In this document: positions 17,304 to 25,567 of the stretch, piece after piece
Position numbering within the stretch: position 1 is the first letter of the stretch
How the letters are laid out: every line of letters starts with the position of its first letter
NCBI RefSeq assembly: GCF_016863175.1
Contig: NZ_BOOJ01000035.1
Span: forward strand, 1 to 43,896
DNA: 43,896 bases
Direction: 5' to 3'
DNA from: Paraplanobispora siamensis
Lineage (GTDB): Bacteria; Actinomycetota; Actinomycetes; Streptosporangiales; Streptosporangiaceae
Made by a program: the position numbers and the translations under genes
Notes under the pieces: generated by a model
What the model saw: the letters and a program-made list of their open reading frames with translations, nothing else
Database searches by the model: none
What the model was told of the DNA's origin: nothing

Positions 17304-17365
17304 GGCGCTGTCCTGATCCCCGGTCCTGGCCCCTTGCAGGCCCGCGCCGGGATCAGGGCAGCGCC
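17304..17365. terminator. Bidirectional terminator between convergent glycosyltransferase genes
   Basis: A 17-base arm (17304-17320, GGCGCTGTCCTGATCCC) pairs with 17349-17365 with only one wobble pair. It lies between the stops at 17290 (+) and 17392 (-). Confidence 0.8.
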
Positions 17366-17391
17366 GATCAGGACGGATCAGGGCGGATCGA

Positions 17392-18717
17392 TCAGGAAAG
17401 GGCCCGCGCCAGGCGGCGGCGGAGTCTGCCCAGCGTGCCGGCCGCCGGGCCGCCGGGGACGGCAGAGACGCCGGAGGGCAGCAGGTCCAGGGCGGCCAGG
17501 CGCTGCCGCTTGAAGTAGCGGTCCGGGCCGCAGGCCTCCAGGTAAGCGGCGGCCCCGGTGCGCAGGTCCGGGTAGGCCTCGCTCTGCATGCAGTAGCCGA
17601 CCGCGCGGACCAGCGCCTCCAGGTCGACCGGCGGGGGTTCCACGAGCGAGCCGTCCGCCTCCAGCCGTGGCAGGAGGGCGTCGGTGATCGTGACGGGGAC
17701 GCGGTTGCTGTTCTCGTACGGCGTGAGCCGTTCCAGGACCAGTTCCCCTCCGACGGCCGCCGCCTGGAGGCCGAAATAGCGCCGGGCGGTGATCAGGGCG
17801 GTGGAGAAGCAGCCGACCACCAGTTCCGGCCGCGCCGAGGCGAAGTACGACTCCGCCGGGACGGTCCCGTCCGCGACGGTGAGGCGGACGCCGAGCTCGG
17901 CGGCCGTCTCGCGCAGCTCCATGGCGTGCCGCCGCCCGGCGGCCGGGTGCGGCTTGAACAGCACCGAGTCGAACCCCCTGGCGGCCAGCCCGCGCAGCAT
18001 GCCGGCGTGCAGGGCGGCCTCCTCCTCCGGAGTGACGATCTCCAGCGCGGACAGGTACTGCCCCAGGATCATCGCGCTCCCGGACCCGGGCGCGTCGGCT
18101 CCGAGTGCGTCGGCTCCGGGGGTGCTCTCGCCGGATGCGGTCTCGCCGAGGACGCGCAGGAACGCCTCGTCCGGGATCATCTGCGCCCGCACGCCGTACT
18201 CCGACAGCAGCAGGGGCGACAGGCCCGGCACCAGATCGAGGTGGAGCAGCCGGGTGATCCGGCCGGCGATCTCGATGGGCAGCGGGTCGCGGGTCGGGCC
18301 GTAGCTCATCAGGCCGTCGGAGTAGACCGTGACGGGGCAGTCCCGCAGCAGCCCGGCGATGGTCCGCGCCGGGGGTACCGCGACGGACTCCACGACCAGC
18401 TCGCGCGGGCCGCCGTCCAGGGACAGGCGGGAGGCCAGCAGGCGGCCGATCATCGGGACCTCGATGACCCGCGCCTTCCAGTCCGACGGATGCAGCGGAG
18501 CCACGATCTCGTTCCACGACCACACCTCGTCGAAGCGCGGGCGCAGCGCGGCGAACCCGGGCGCCTCGTCCAGCGGGGGCGTGATCTCCGGGATGGCCGC
18601 GTTGTTGGACACCAGCAGGATCCGGCGGTCCTCGCGTGGACCGAAGACGCCCTCGTCGACGGCGGCGGCCAGCGTCATCGCGCCGAACAGGGTGGAGGCG
18701 TAGAACACCTGGGTCAT
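17392..18717 (-). CDS. Alpha-2,8-polysialyltransferase family protein
   Basis: A 441-residue protein of the bacterial polysialyltransferase type (POLYST family). It starts with QVFYASTLFGAMTLAAAV, typical of actinobacterial members, and shows the sialyltransferase motifs: DG in VYSDGLMSYG (D134-G135), H-P in LFKPHPAAG (H257-P258) and S/T in GCFSTALIT (S305-T306). Such enzymes use CMP-nonulosonic acid to extend a polymer or add single residues at the inner membrane face. A short low-complexity insertion (about 194-212, GADALGADAP) is a local oddity. It lies 43 bases after the GT2 gene on the same strand; both may be cotranscribed. Donor sugar is probably Neu5Ac- or Kdn-like. Confidence 0.8.
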   Translation of the reverse strand: MTQVFYASTLFGAMTLAAAVDEGVFGPREDRRILLVSNNAAIPEITPPLDEAPGFAALRPRFDEVWSWNEIVAPLHPSDWKARVIEVPMIGRLLASRLSLDGGPRELVVESVAVPPARTIAGLLRDCPVTVYSDGLMSYGPTRDPLPIEIAGRITRLLHLDLVPGLSPLLLSEYGVRAQMIPDEAFLRVLGETASGESTPGADALGADAPGSGSAMILGQYLSALEIVTPEEEAALHAGMLRGLAARGFDSVLFKPHPAAGRRHAMELRETAAELGVRLTVADGTVPAESYFASARPELVVGCFSTALITARRYFGLQAAAVGGELVLERLTPYENSNRVPVTITDALLPRLEADGSLVEPPPVDLEALVRAVGYCMQSEAYPDLRTGAAAYLEACGPDRYFKRQRLAALDLLPSGVSAVPGGPAAGTLGRLRRRLARALS

Positions 18718-18760
18718 CGAAGCCTCCGGGACGTACGGATCACGGGACGCGGGGCGTCGC

Positions 18761-19690
18761 TCATCGGGTCTCCACCAGCCGGCGCAGGGTCTCGTCGCGT
18801 TCGGGGTCCAGCCGGGTGGCGTCCAGCAGTTCCGCCGGAAGCCGCCGCAGGGCCGCCGCGCCCCGCTCCTCGAAGCGGGCGCGCAGCTCCGGCGAGAAGC
18901 GCTCGCGCAGTTCCAGGTGGTGGGCCAGCAACGCGCAGAACTGGCGGACCGCCTTGGGCGCGAACTCGTCGGGAAGATCGGCGAAGACCAGCTCGAAGGC
19001 GTCGAAGAAGTGCAGCTGGCGCGCGTCGCCGATCTGGGTCAGTGAGCCGGACACCATCCGCCGGTAGAAGAGCCCGGCCAGGGAGACCACGGCGAAGGAG
19101 CCGGCCTCCAGGTGCAGCCGCCAGATCCACGGCCGGTCCTCGGCGGTGTGCAGGCTCCCGGGGAAGGTCAGCAGCTCGCCCAGGTCGCGGCGGTAGATCC
19201 CGGCCCAGGCGTAGGGATAGTCGACCATGGTCCTGGATCGGGCGGGCAGGATGTGCTCGCGCGGTTTGAGCACCGTGTCGCGCACCGACAGCGGGGCCCG
19301 GTGGGTCACCCGCTTGCGCCCCTCGGCCTGCACGTGGTCCACCCGGACGAAGTCGCAGTCCAGCCGCTCGATCGCGTCGACGAGGGAGGCCAGATAGCCG
19401 GGCGCGAGCCAGTCGTCGCCGTCCATGTACGTCACGTAGCGGCCGGAGGCCAGCGACAGCCCGAGGTTGCGTGCGTCGGCCAGTCCCACCGGGGTCTCGT
19501 TGCGCAGCACGATGAGGCCGGGCAGGTCGCCCCGGAAGTCGTCGATGATCTGCCCGGTGGCGTCCACCGACCCGTCGTCCACCACGATGAACTCGAAATC
19601 CCGGTGCGCGTTCCTGACCAGCGAGGTCATCGCGTCGGAGATGTAGAGCCCGGCGTCCCGCACCGGGACGACGACCGACAGCTTGATCAA
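18761..19690 (-). CDS. Family 2 glycosyltransferase
   Basis: A 309-residue GT-A glycosyltransferase. The start is a TTG at 19690 (GAGGGA five bases upstream), giving LIKLSVVVPVRDAG as the N-terminus; the upstream open frame has no ribosome site. Motifs seen: VVPVRDAG, FIVVDDGSVDAT, the metal-binding DGD in YMDGDDW, and the acceptor-base region with HTAEDRPW (ED). It resembles actinomycete wall-polymer GT2 enzymes that use nucleotide sugars at the membrane. It probably supplies another sugar of the same nonulosonic-acid polymer as its neighbours. Exact sugar unknown. Confidence 0.85.
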   Translation of the reverse strand: MIKLSVVVPVRDAGLYISDAMTSLVRNAHRDFEFIVVDDGSVDATGQIIDDFRGDLPGLIVLRNETPVGLADARNLGLSLASGRYVTYMDGDDWLAPGYLASLVDAIERLDCDFVRVDHVQAEGRKRVTHRAPLSVRDTVLKPREHILPARSRTMVDYPYAWAGIYRRDLGELLTFPGSLHTAEDRPWIWRLHLEAGSFAVVSLAGLFYRRMVSGSLTQIGDARQLHFFDAFELVFADLPDEFAPKAVRQFCALLAHHLELRERFSPELRARFEERGAAALRRLPAELLDATRLDPERDETLRRLVETR

Positions 19691-19824
19691 GTTTTTCCCT
19701 CGCGGGCTCCGTGCGGATCCGGACGCCTGAACCGTAGCGATCCGCGGAGGTGCGGGGCTGAACACGCGGGGACGCGGCGGTGAACACTGGGAGCGCCGTA
19801 CGTCCGCGGATCCGGACCTATCGA

Positions 19825-19834
19825 GGACATGTCC
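19825..19834. promoter_or_regulatory. Short palindrome upstream of NmrA-like gene
   Basis: GGACATGTCC is a perfect 10-bp palindrome about 105 bases upstream of the gene at 19939, close to a possible -10 element (TAGCGT, 19851-19856). It may be a small operator; evidence is thin. Confidence 0.25.
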
Positions 19835-19938
19835 CGTCCTATATCGGTTCTAGCGTGGAGAGAACGATCGGGAACATCGGGAACCCGGCACAAGGGCGAT
19901 CGGGAATCCGGTACGGCGAGCAGGGAGGCGGACGGGAC

Positions 19939-20802
19939 ATGAGGATCCTGGTGACGGGCGCGACGGGATTCGTCGGCCGGAACGTGGTGGGCGGGCTCCT
20001 GCGGGCGGGGGCGGAGGTGCGCGCTCTGACCCGCGATCCGGCGGCGGCACGGCTGCCCGGGGCGGCGGAGGTCGTCGGAGGCGACCTGACCGAGCCCGGG
20101 AGCCTCGCGCCGGTCCTGGAGGGCGTCGAGCGGATGTACCTGTTCCCGGTCGAGGAGACGGCCGAGGAGGTGATCGGCCTGGCGCGCGAGGCCGGGGTGC
20201 ACCGCATCGTGGACCTGTCCGCCGCGTCCGTCACCGCCGGCCTGCACACCAACCCGGTGGAGCAGGCGGTCGAGGAGTCGGGAGCGGAGTGGACGCACGT
20301 GCGGCCCTGCGGGTTCATGGCGAACATGCTGCAGATCTGGGCGCCGTCCGTGCGCGCCGAGCGCGTCGTCCGCTATCCCTTCGCGGACGAGCCGATGAAC
20401 CTGATCCACGAGGCCGACATCGCCGACGTGGCCGTGGCCGCGCTGCTGGAGGACGGCCATCACGGCAGGGCGTACACCCTGACCGGGCCCGGGACGATCA
20501 CCGTGCGCGAGCAGGTCCGGGCCATCGGCGAGGCGCTCGGCGAGGAGGTCCGCTACGAAGAGGTGACGCGCGAGCGGGCGCGGGAGCTGATGAGGGCCCA
20601 GGGCGGGTTCGCCGCCGAGAGCGCCGACCTCATGCTCGGCTTCGTGGAGTACGGCGGCGAGCAGCCCTCGAGCGAGGACGGCTACGCCGACCAGGACTGG
20701 TCGGCCCTGATGCGGGTGTGGCCCGACGTGGAGAAGGTCACCGGCCGCCCGCCCCGCGACTTCGCCCAGTGGGCCATGGACCACGCCGACGACTTCCGCT
20801 GA
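19939..20802 (+). CDS. NmrA/atypical SDR NAD(P)-binding protein
   Basis: A 287-residue atypical SDR. The ATG at 19939 (GGGAGG upstream) gives MRILVTGATGFVGRNVV with the Rossmann motif TGATGFVG; the frame is open from 19780 but that stretch is not protein-like. The rest (DLSAASVTAG, WTHVRPCGFMANML, LTGPGTITVREQV) matches the NmrA-like/azoreductase-type family, which often acts as NADPH-dependent oxidoreductase or redox sensor. The classical YxxxK catalytic pair is not evident. It stands alone on the plus strand inside the glycopolymer locus and probably has nothing to do with it. Confidence 0.85.
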   Translation: MRILVTGATGFVGRNVVGGLLRAGAEVRALTRDPAAARLPGAAEVVGGDLTEPGSLAPVLEGVERMYLFPVEETAEEVIGLAREAGVHRIVDLSAASVTAGLHTNPVEQAVEESGAEWTHVRPCGFMANMLQIWAPSVRAERVVRYPFADEPMNLIHEADIADVAVAALLEDGHHGRAYTLTGPGTITVREQVRAIGEALGEEVRYEEVTRERARELMRAQGGFAAESADLMLGFVEYGGEQPSSEDGYADQDWSALMRVWPDVEKVTGRPPRDFAQWAMDHADDFR

Positions 20803-20839
20803 CCGCCGGGCCGCGGCCGGTGCCGGTATGGCCTGCGGT

Positions 20840-20856
20840 CCGGCCCGTCGGGCCGG
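20840..20856 (+). terminator. Hairpin after NmrA-like gene
   Basis: CCGGCCC (20840-20846) and GGGCCGG (20850-20856) form a 7-bp stem with a three-base loop, 38 bases past the stop. No U-run. Confidence 0.4.
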
Positions 20857-20971
20857 TCGCCCGGGATCCGAGGTGGGCCGGTCATATGACGCGCAGCACC
20901 GGGTGGGTACGGCGGCGCGGGCCGGCTGACGGGCCCGGCCGTGGAGCATCTCCGTCCGGGTGAGGGGCCCG

Positions 20972-21023
20972 CCCGTGGGGTGGGTCCGTGGCGGGGCGGG
21001 TGTTGCCCACCCAGACTGCGCCG
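20972..21023 (+). repeat. Left arm of 52-bp imperfect inverted repeat
   Basis: Compared without gaps to the reverse complement of 21541-21592, about 41 of 52 bases agree, with the block GCGGGTG.TGCCCACCCAG best conserved. The arms enclose 517 bases with no gene. Confidence 0.6.
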
Positions 21024-21540
21024 TACGGCAACCCGGGTGAGCACGTGCTGCGGTTGACGTCCTGGGGTCCGGTCCGGCGCCATCGGGAAATCGTGGCCGG
21101 GTGACGGGCCGGTCGGCGGCGTGGTGGTGCTCAATCACGGGGACCGCACCCCTACCGGCGTCCGGTGAGGCGAACGCTGTCCCTGGGTAGGCGGTGTCTG
21201 CGGTGCGCCTCTCCGGCGAGACGGTCCGGTGCGCGGGGCGGTGCGCGACTCGATCAGCGGACGGATCGGGACGAGAGATCTGTTCACCCGGGCGGGTGGT
21301 TACCTGGAGATCGGCCACAACCGCCCCACCCCCTGAGCCCGGTCCGCCTCCGGGGCAAGCGATGTCTTCCCCTTCGTCCCCGTGCCGTCGGTGATCGGCA
21401 AGCCGGGGCGCTCGATGATCTATCGTCGCCGTGGCCGAGAGACCTGTCCGTACCTGGTGCTCGGCGACTCTTGAGGACGGCCGACGCCCGATCTCGAGAC
21501 GGCCGACGGCCGGGTGGCCGGGGCAGGCTCGACTGCGGTG

Positions 21541-21592
21541 CGGCGCGGCCTGGGTGGGCAGCACCCGCCTCACCCGGGACGTGCCCCACGGA
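21541..21592 (-). repeat. Right arm of 52-bp imperfect inverted repeat
   Basis: Partner of 20972-21023. No transposase, target-site duplication or other mobile-element mark was found around the pair. Confidence 0.6.
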
Positions 21593-21663
21593 CGGACCTG
21601 CCGGCCGGGCCGCACCCGTTCTCGGCTTCAAGACCTGCCCTTCCCGTCGTCCGGAAGGTCCGG

Positions 21664-23076
21664 TCATCGGGCGCGCAGCGCCAGGCGGGCGGCCTGGTAG
21701 CCGCCCATGCCGTGTACGCCGGGGCCGGGCGGGGTCGCGGCAGAGCACAGGTAGACGCCGGGCAGCGGGGTCCGCCAGGGGCGTGCGGAGTACACCGGGC
21801 GGCCGGCGAACTGGCGCAGGTCGGCGGCGCCGGCCCCGATGTCGCCGCCGACGTAGTTGGCGTTGTGGCGCTGCATGGCGCCGGAGTCCATGGAGTGCCG
21901 GGCCAGGATGCGATCGCGGAAGCCGGGGGCGAAGCGCTCGATCTGGCCCTCGATCGCGGCGGTCATGTCCGCGGTGGAGCCGTTGGGCACATGGCAGTAG
22001 GCCCACAGGGTGTGCCCGCCCGCGGGGGCGCGGGAGGGGTCGGCCACGCACGGCTGTACCAGCAGCACGTACGGACGCTCCGGATGCACGCCCCGGGCGA
22101 CCTGGGCCTCACTCAGCGCGATCTCCTCCAGGGTGCCGCCGAGGTGGACCGTACCGGCCCGGCCGACCGCCGGGTCCTTCCACGGCACCGGACCGTCCAG
22201 GGCCCAGTCCAGTTTGAACACCCCGGGTCCGTACCGGTAGCGGGCCAGGCGACGGGCGTAGCCCGGCGGCAGCCGGTCACCGGCCAGGGCCAGGAACTGG
22301 CGCGGCGTGACATCCAGCAGGACCGTGCCCGTGGGCGGGAGGTCGGCCAGGGAGGACACCCGGTGCCCGGCCACGGTCTCGCCGCCCAGCTCGCGAAGCC
22401 GGGCCGTCATCAGGTCGGCCAGCCGTTGCGAGCCGCCGCGAACCACCGGCCAGCCCGCGTGGTGCGCCAGGGCCGCCAGCAGCATCCCGAAGCCGCCGGT
22501 GACGGGGGAGCGCAGGTCCAGCATGGAGTGGGCGGCCATCCCGGCCAGCGCGGCCCGGCCCGGGACCGTGCGGAAGGCCGTCCGGGCCAGCATCGTGGCC
22601 GGTTGCAGCCCGAGAACCCCGAACCGGGCGGCGGCCAGCGGCGCCCGGGGCGGGCTGAGCGGGGCCAGCAGGGTGTCCACCAGCGGGTTCCCGGCGCGGG
22701 CGGCCGCCCCGATCACGGCCTGCCAGGCCCGCCCGTCCCGGCCGAGGTCCGCCGCGGTCCGCGCCGGGTCGCGGTGCACGAGCACCGCGGAGCCGTCGTC
22801 GAGCGGGTGCGCGGCGGGGACCGGGGGATGGGCGAAGTCGACGGGCAGGTCGAGCGCGCGGAACGCGACCGAGACCCCGGCCATGGGCAGCACCGTCGCG
22901 CACACGTCGTGGACGTGGCCCGGCAGCGTCAGCTCCTCGCTGCGCAGCCCGCCGCCGAAGCGCTCCTCGGCCTCCAGCAGCAGCACCCGGCGCCCCGCCC
23001 GCGCCAGGAGCAGCGCCCCCGCCAGGCCGTTCGGCCCGGAGCCGACCACCACCGCGTCGAACCCGTCTGCGCCCAC
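21664..23076 (-). CDS. FAD-dependent oxidoreductase, phytoene-desaturase-like
   Basis: A 470-residue flavoprotein of the NAD(P)/FAD-dependent amine oxidase/CrtI-like group. I chose the GTG at 23076, with GGGAG seven bases upstream, which places the dinucleotide-binding motif AVVVGSGPNGLAGA right at the N-terminus; an upstream GTG at 23157 adds a basic segment without ribosome site. The second signature, LLLEAEERFGGGLRSEEL, and the C-terminal FAD-contact region (GVYLCSAATPPGPGVHGMGGYQAA) are intact, as expected for the family. Many actinomycetes carry such an enzyme of unknown substrate. No carotenoid genes accompany it, so a carotenoid role is not supported. It lies 370 bases downstream of the sialic-type fusion gene, separated by a strong palindrome. 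Confidence 0.82.
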   Translation of the reverse strand: MGADGFDAVVVGSGPNGLAGALLLARAGRRVLLLEAEERFGGGLRSEELTLPGHVHDVCATVLPMAGVSVAFRALDLPVDFAHPPVPAAHPLDDGSAVLVHRDPARTAADLGRDGRAWQAVIGAAARAGNPLVDTLLAPLSPPRAPLAAARFGVLGLQPATMLARTAFRTVPGRAALAGMAAHSMLDLRSPVTGGFGMLLAALAHHAGWPVVRGGSQRLADLMTARLRELGGETVAGHRVSSLADLPPTGTVLLDVTPRQFLALAGDRLPPGYARRLARYRYGPGVFKLDWALDGPVPWKDPAVGRAGTVHLGGTLEEIALSEAQVARGVHPERPYVLLVQPCVADPSRAPAGGHTLWAYCHVPNGSTADMTAAIEGQIERFAPGFRDRILARHSMDSGAMQRHNANYVGGDIGAGAADLRQFAGRPVYSARPWRTPLPGVYLCSAATPPGPGVHGMGGYQAARLALRAR

Positions 23077-23446
23077 ACCCGCGCTCCCGTCTCGTTCCGG
23101 TCCCGTCCCCGCGCCGCCGCAGCGCCGTCGCACCGTCGAACGCCCTCGTGCCGTCACACCCGTCGAACGCTACGGCACCCCTTCGCGGACCGCCGGAGCG
23201 GCGTCCGCGAGCGGTACGGCGAGGCGCTCCAGGCTCCGACTGTCCTCCTTCCGAACGGCCCGGCCAACCGGATCCGGAACGACCGACGGCGGATCCGTCC
23301 CGTGCGGCACGGACAGGGCCCGGAACGGCGGATGGCGGGTCCGGCCCGTACGGGCCGGACCCGCCATCCGGGGTCGCACCGTGGTGACGTCCTCTCCGGG
23401 GACGGGACGCCGCGCCGCGTCCCGCCGCCCGGTGAGGGACGTGTCG
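23077..23446. other. Gap between FAD enzyme and NeuA-HAD-NeuB fusion gene
   Basis: Holds the possible N-terminal extension of the FAD enzyme (to 23157), the 42-bp perfect palindrome at 23329-23370 and GC-rich sequence with no credible gene. Confidence 0.6.
23329..23370. terminator. 42-bp perfect palindrome downstream of NeuA-HAD-NeuB gene
   Basis: The two 21-base halves (left half CGGATGGCGGGTCCGGCCCG plus T) are exact reverse complements with no spacer. As RNA it would form a 19-bp stem with a GUAC loop. It begins 76 bases past the stop at 23447 and most likely ends that transcript, though there is no U-run. Confidence 0.7.
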
Positions 23447-25567
23447 TCAGACCGTGACGCGGCGCAGGCGGGACTTGGGGGCCTCCTCGCCGGGGAAGAC
23501 CCGCTTGACGCCGTCGCCGAGGGCGGTCTCGATGATGCGGATGTCGCGGACCAGGTGCTCCAGGCCGGACGGCTCCAGCGAGGCCGCGTGGTCCGAGCCC
23601 CACATGGTGCGGTCCAGCGTGATGTGCCGCTCCACGGTCACCGCGCCCAGCGTGACGGCCGCCAGGGAGATCTGCAGGCCGCGCTCGTGGCCGGAGTAGC
23701 CGACGGGCACGCCGTACCGCTCCTGGAGGGTGACGATGGTGCGGAGGTTGGCCTCCTCCGGGGGCAGCGGGTAGGTCGAGGTGGCGTGCATCAGCACCAG
23801 CCTGGAGGTGCCCAGGATCTCCACGGCCTGGTCGATCTCCTCCAGCGTGGACATGCCGGTGGACAGGATGATCGGCTTCCCGGTCGCGGCGAGCGCGCGC
23901 AGCAGCTCCAGGTCGGTCACGCTGGCCGAGGCGACCTTGTGCGTGACGACGTTCATCTCCTCCAGGAACTCCACCGACGGCACGTCCCACGGCGAGGCGA
24001 ACCAGTGCAGGTTGCGCTCGGCGGCGTACTTGGCGATCTGGGTGTACTCGTCCACGCCGAACTCGGTGCGGATCTTGTACTCCATGTAGGTCATCTCGCC
24101 CCACGGCGTCTGCCGGATCTGGTCGCGCTGCTCCAGCGGGACGCAGATCTCCGGCGTGCGCTTCTGGAACTTGACCGCCTGGCAGCCCGCGTCGGCGGCC
24201 ACGTCGATCAGCCGGCGCGCGATGTCCAGGTCGCCGTTGTGGTTGATGCCGATCTCGGCGATCACGTACACCGGCTGACCGGCGCCGACCAGCGCGTCAC
24301 CGATCTGGACGGGCTTGGCGACCGGGGACAGCCGCAGCTCGGCGCGGGGCGCGGGAGTCTCGGCGACCTCCTCGGGACGGGCCGCGAGGACCCGGTCGCA
24401 CAGCTCCCTCACGGCGCCCGCCCCGCCCGGCCGGGTGAGCACGATCCTGGCGGCGGCGCGGACCCGGGGGTGGGCGTCGGGGACCGTGACGGGCCAGCCG
24501 ACGTCGCTCATCGGGCCCAGGTCGTTGACGTCGTTGCCGACGTAGGCGACCCGCGCCGGGTCCAGGCCCTCGATGGCCAGCCAGTCGCGCAGCACGGTCC
24601 GCTTGTCGGTCAGGCCCTGCAGGACGGGGACGCCGAGCTTGCGGGCGCGGGCCGCGACCACCGGGTTGTGCTCGGTGGACATGATCATCAGCTTGACGCC
24701 GGAGCGGCGCAGCAGCGATATGCCCATGCCGTCGGAGCGGCTGACCGCGACCATCTCGCGGCCGTCCTGGTCGACGTAGGCGCGGTCGTCGGTGTGCACC
24801 CCGTCGAAGTCGGTGATCACGGCGTCCACGTCGATCGGCTCGGGCCGGTCGACGAACGGCGCCAGCGCCCGGACGACCTCCAGGTCCTCCGGCGTGTCCA
24901 CCTCGACGGCGTGCTGGGAGGGAACCGGCTGCACGGCGACGGAGCCGAAGAAGCGGTGCCCGTGCTCGCGCAGGCCCTCGGTGCGCATCACGTAGAACGC
25001 GCCGGTCTCGCGGTAGTGCGGTTCCCGGTCCTGGCGGCGCGGCCGGAACGCCGGGTCGTGGTTGACGCCGTTCACGGTCGTGACCGCCGCGGCCCCGTCG
25101 CGCGCCTCCTGCCCGTTCGCGGCCTGCCGGCCCTCGGCGCCCTCGGCGCTCCACAGGAACTCGTGCGTCTCCAGCCCGGAGAAGACCACGTCGGCGGTCC
25201 CGTCGAGGACCTTGACGACGGCGGCGTCCAGGTCGGACGGGTCGATGAACGCGCTGGTGCACTGGACGAGCACGACCACGCCGGGGTCGGCGGGCAGCTG
25301 GTCGAGCGCGTGCAGGACGGCGGACTCGCTGGAGGCCGTCGCACCGCTCAGTTCGCCGGGCCGGTCGACCACGACGGCGCCGGCCGCGCGGGCGGCCTCG
25401 GCGATCTGCGGGTGGTCGGTGCTGACCACGACCTCGTCGATCAGCTCGGCCTGGACGCAGGCCCTCACCGCGCGGGCGACCAGGGGGATTCCTCCCACGG
25501 GGGCCAGGTTCTTCAGCGGGACGCCCACCGAACCTCCGCGGGCGGGAATGACGGCCAGGACTCGCAA
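23447..25567 (-). CDS. Trifunctional CMP-sialate synthetase / HAD phosphatase / NeuB-type synthase
   Basis: A 706-residue fusion starting at a TTG (25567) with AGAGGAG upstream. Residues 1-240: NeuA-like cytidylyltransferase (VIPARGGSVGVPLKN, VQCTSAFIDP, metal aspartate in VEVDTPEDL, D224). Residues 245-395: KdsC-type HAD phosphatase with DFDG (D253, D255), MST (296-298), K322 and GNDVND (D346, D349). Residues 418-690: NeuB synthase core (VIAEIGINHNGDL, AVKFQKRTPE, ILSTGMSTLEE, GYSGHE, ERHITLDRTMWGSDHAASLEP). Together they could make a nonulosonic acid-9-phosphate from phosphoenolpyruvate and a hexose phosphate, dephosphorylate it and activate it with CTP. Oddities: no C-terminal SAF domain, and the usual Lys in GSKG is Val14. 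It probably feeds the nearby sialyltransferase-like enzymes, as in teichulosonic-acid (Kdn polymer) loci of Streptomyces. Confidence 0.88.
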   Translation of the reverse strand: MRVLAVIPARGGSVGVPLKNLAPVGGIPLVARAVRACVQAELIDEVVVSTDHPQIAEAARAAGAVVVDRPGELSGATASSESAVLHALDQLPADPGVVVLVQCTSAFIDPSDLDAAVVKVLDGTADVVFSGLETHEFLWSAEGAEGRQAANGQEARDGAAAVTTVNGVNHDPAFRPRRQDREPHYRETGAFYVMRTEGLREHGHRFFGSVAVQPVPSQHAVEVDTPEDLEVVRALAPFVDRPEPIDVDAVITDFDGVHTDDRAYVDQDGREMVAVSRSDGMGISLLRRSGVKLMIMSTEHNPVVAARARKLGVPVLQGLTDKRTVLRDWLAIEGLDPARVAYVGNDVNDLGPMSDVGWPVTVPDAHPRVRAAARIVLTRPGGAGAVRELCDRVLAARPEEVAETPAPRAELRLSPVAKPVQIGDALVGAGQPVYVIAEIGINHNGDLDIARRLIDVAADAGCQAVKFQKRTPEICVPLEQRDQIRQTPWGEMTYMEYKIRTEFGVDEYTQIAKYAAERNLHWFASPWDVPSVEFLEEMNVVTHKVASASVTDLELLRALAATGKPIILSTGMSTLEEIDQAVEILGTSRLVLMHATSTYPLPPEEANLRTIVTLQERYGVPVGYSGHERGLQISLAAVTLGAVTVERHITLDRTMWGSDHAASLEPSGLEHLVRDIRIIETALGDGVKRVFPGEEAPKSRLRRVTV

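Larger units (their letters stand above)
20803..21663. other. Gene-free stretch with inverted repeat borders
   Basis: No convincing coding frame in 861 bases; the frames present are Arg/Pro-rich ghosts. It contains a small GC hairpin (20840-20856) after the NmrA-like gene, which may terminate it, and a pair of 52-bp imperfect inverted repeats at 20972-21023 and 21541-21592. Confidence 0.6.

Noticed and set aside
21165-22217. Plus-strand frame in the gene-free stretch
   Set aside because: Arg/Pro/Gly-rich with no domain, and its second half is antisense to the FAD enzyme.
21664-23076. Carotenoid biosynthesis gene cluster
   Set aside because: Only a CrtI-like flavoprotein is present, with no phytoene synthase, cyclase or prenyltransferase near it.
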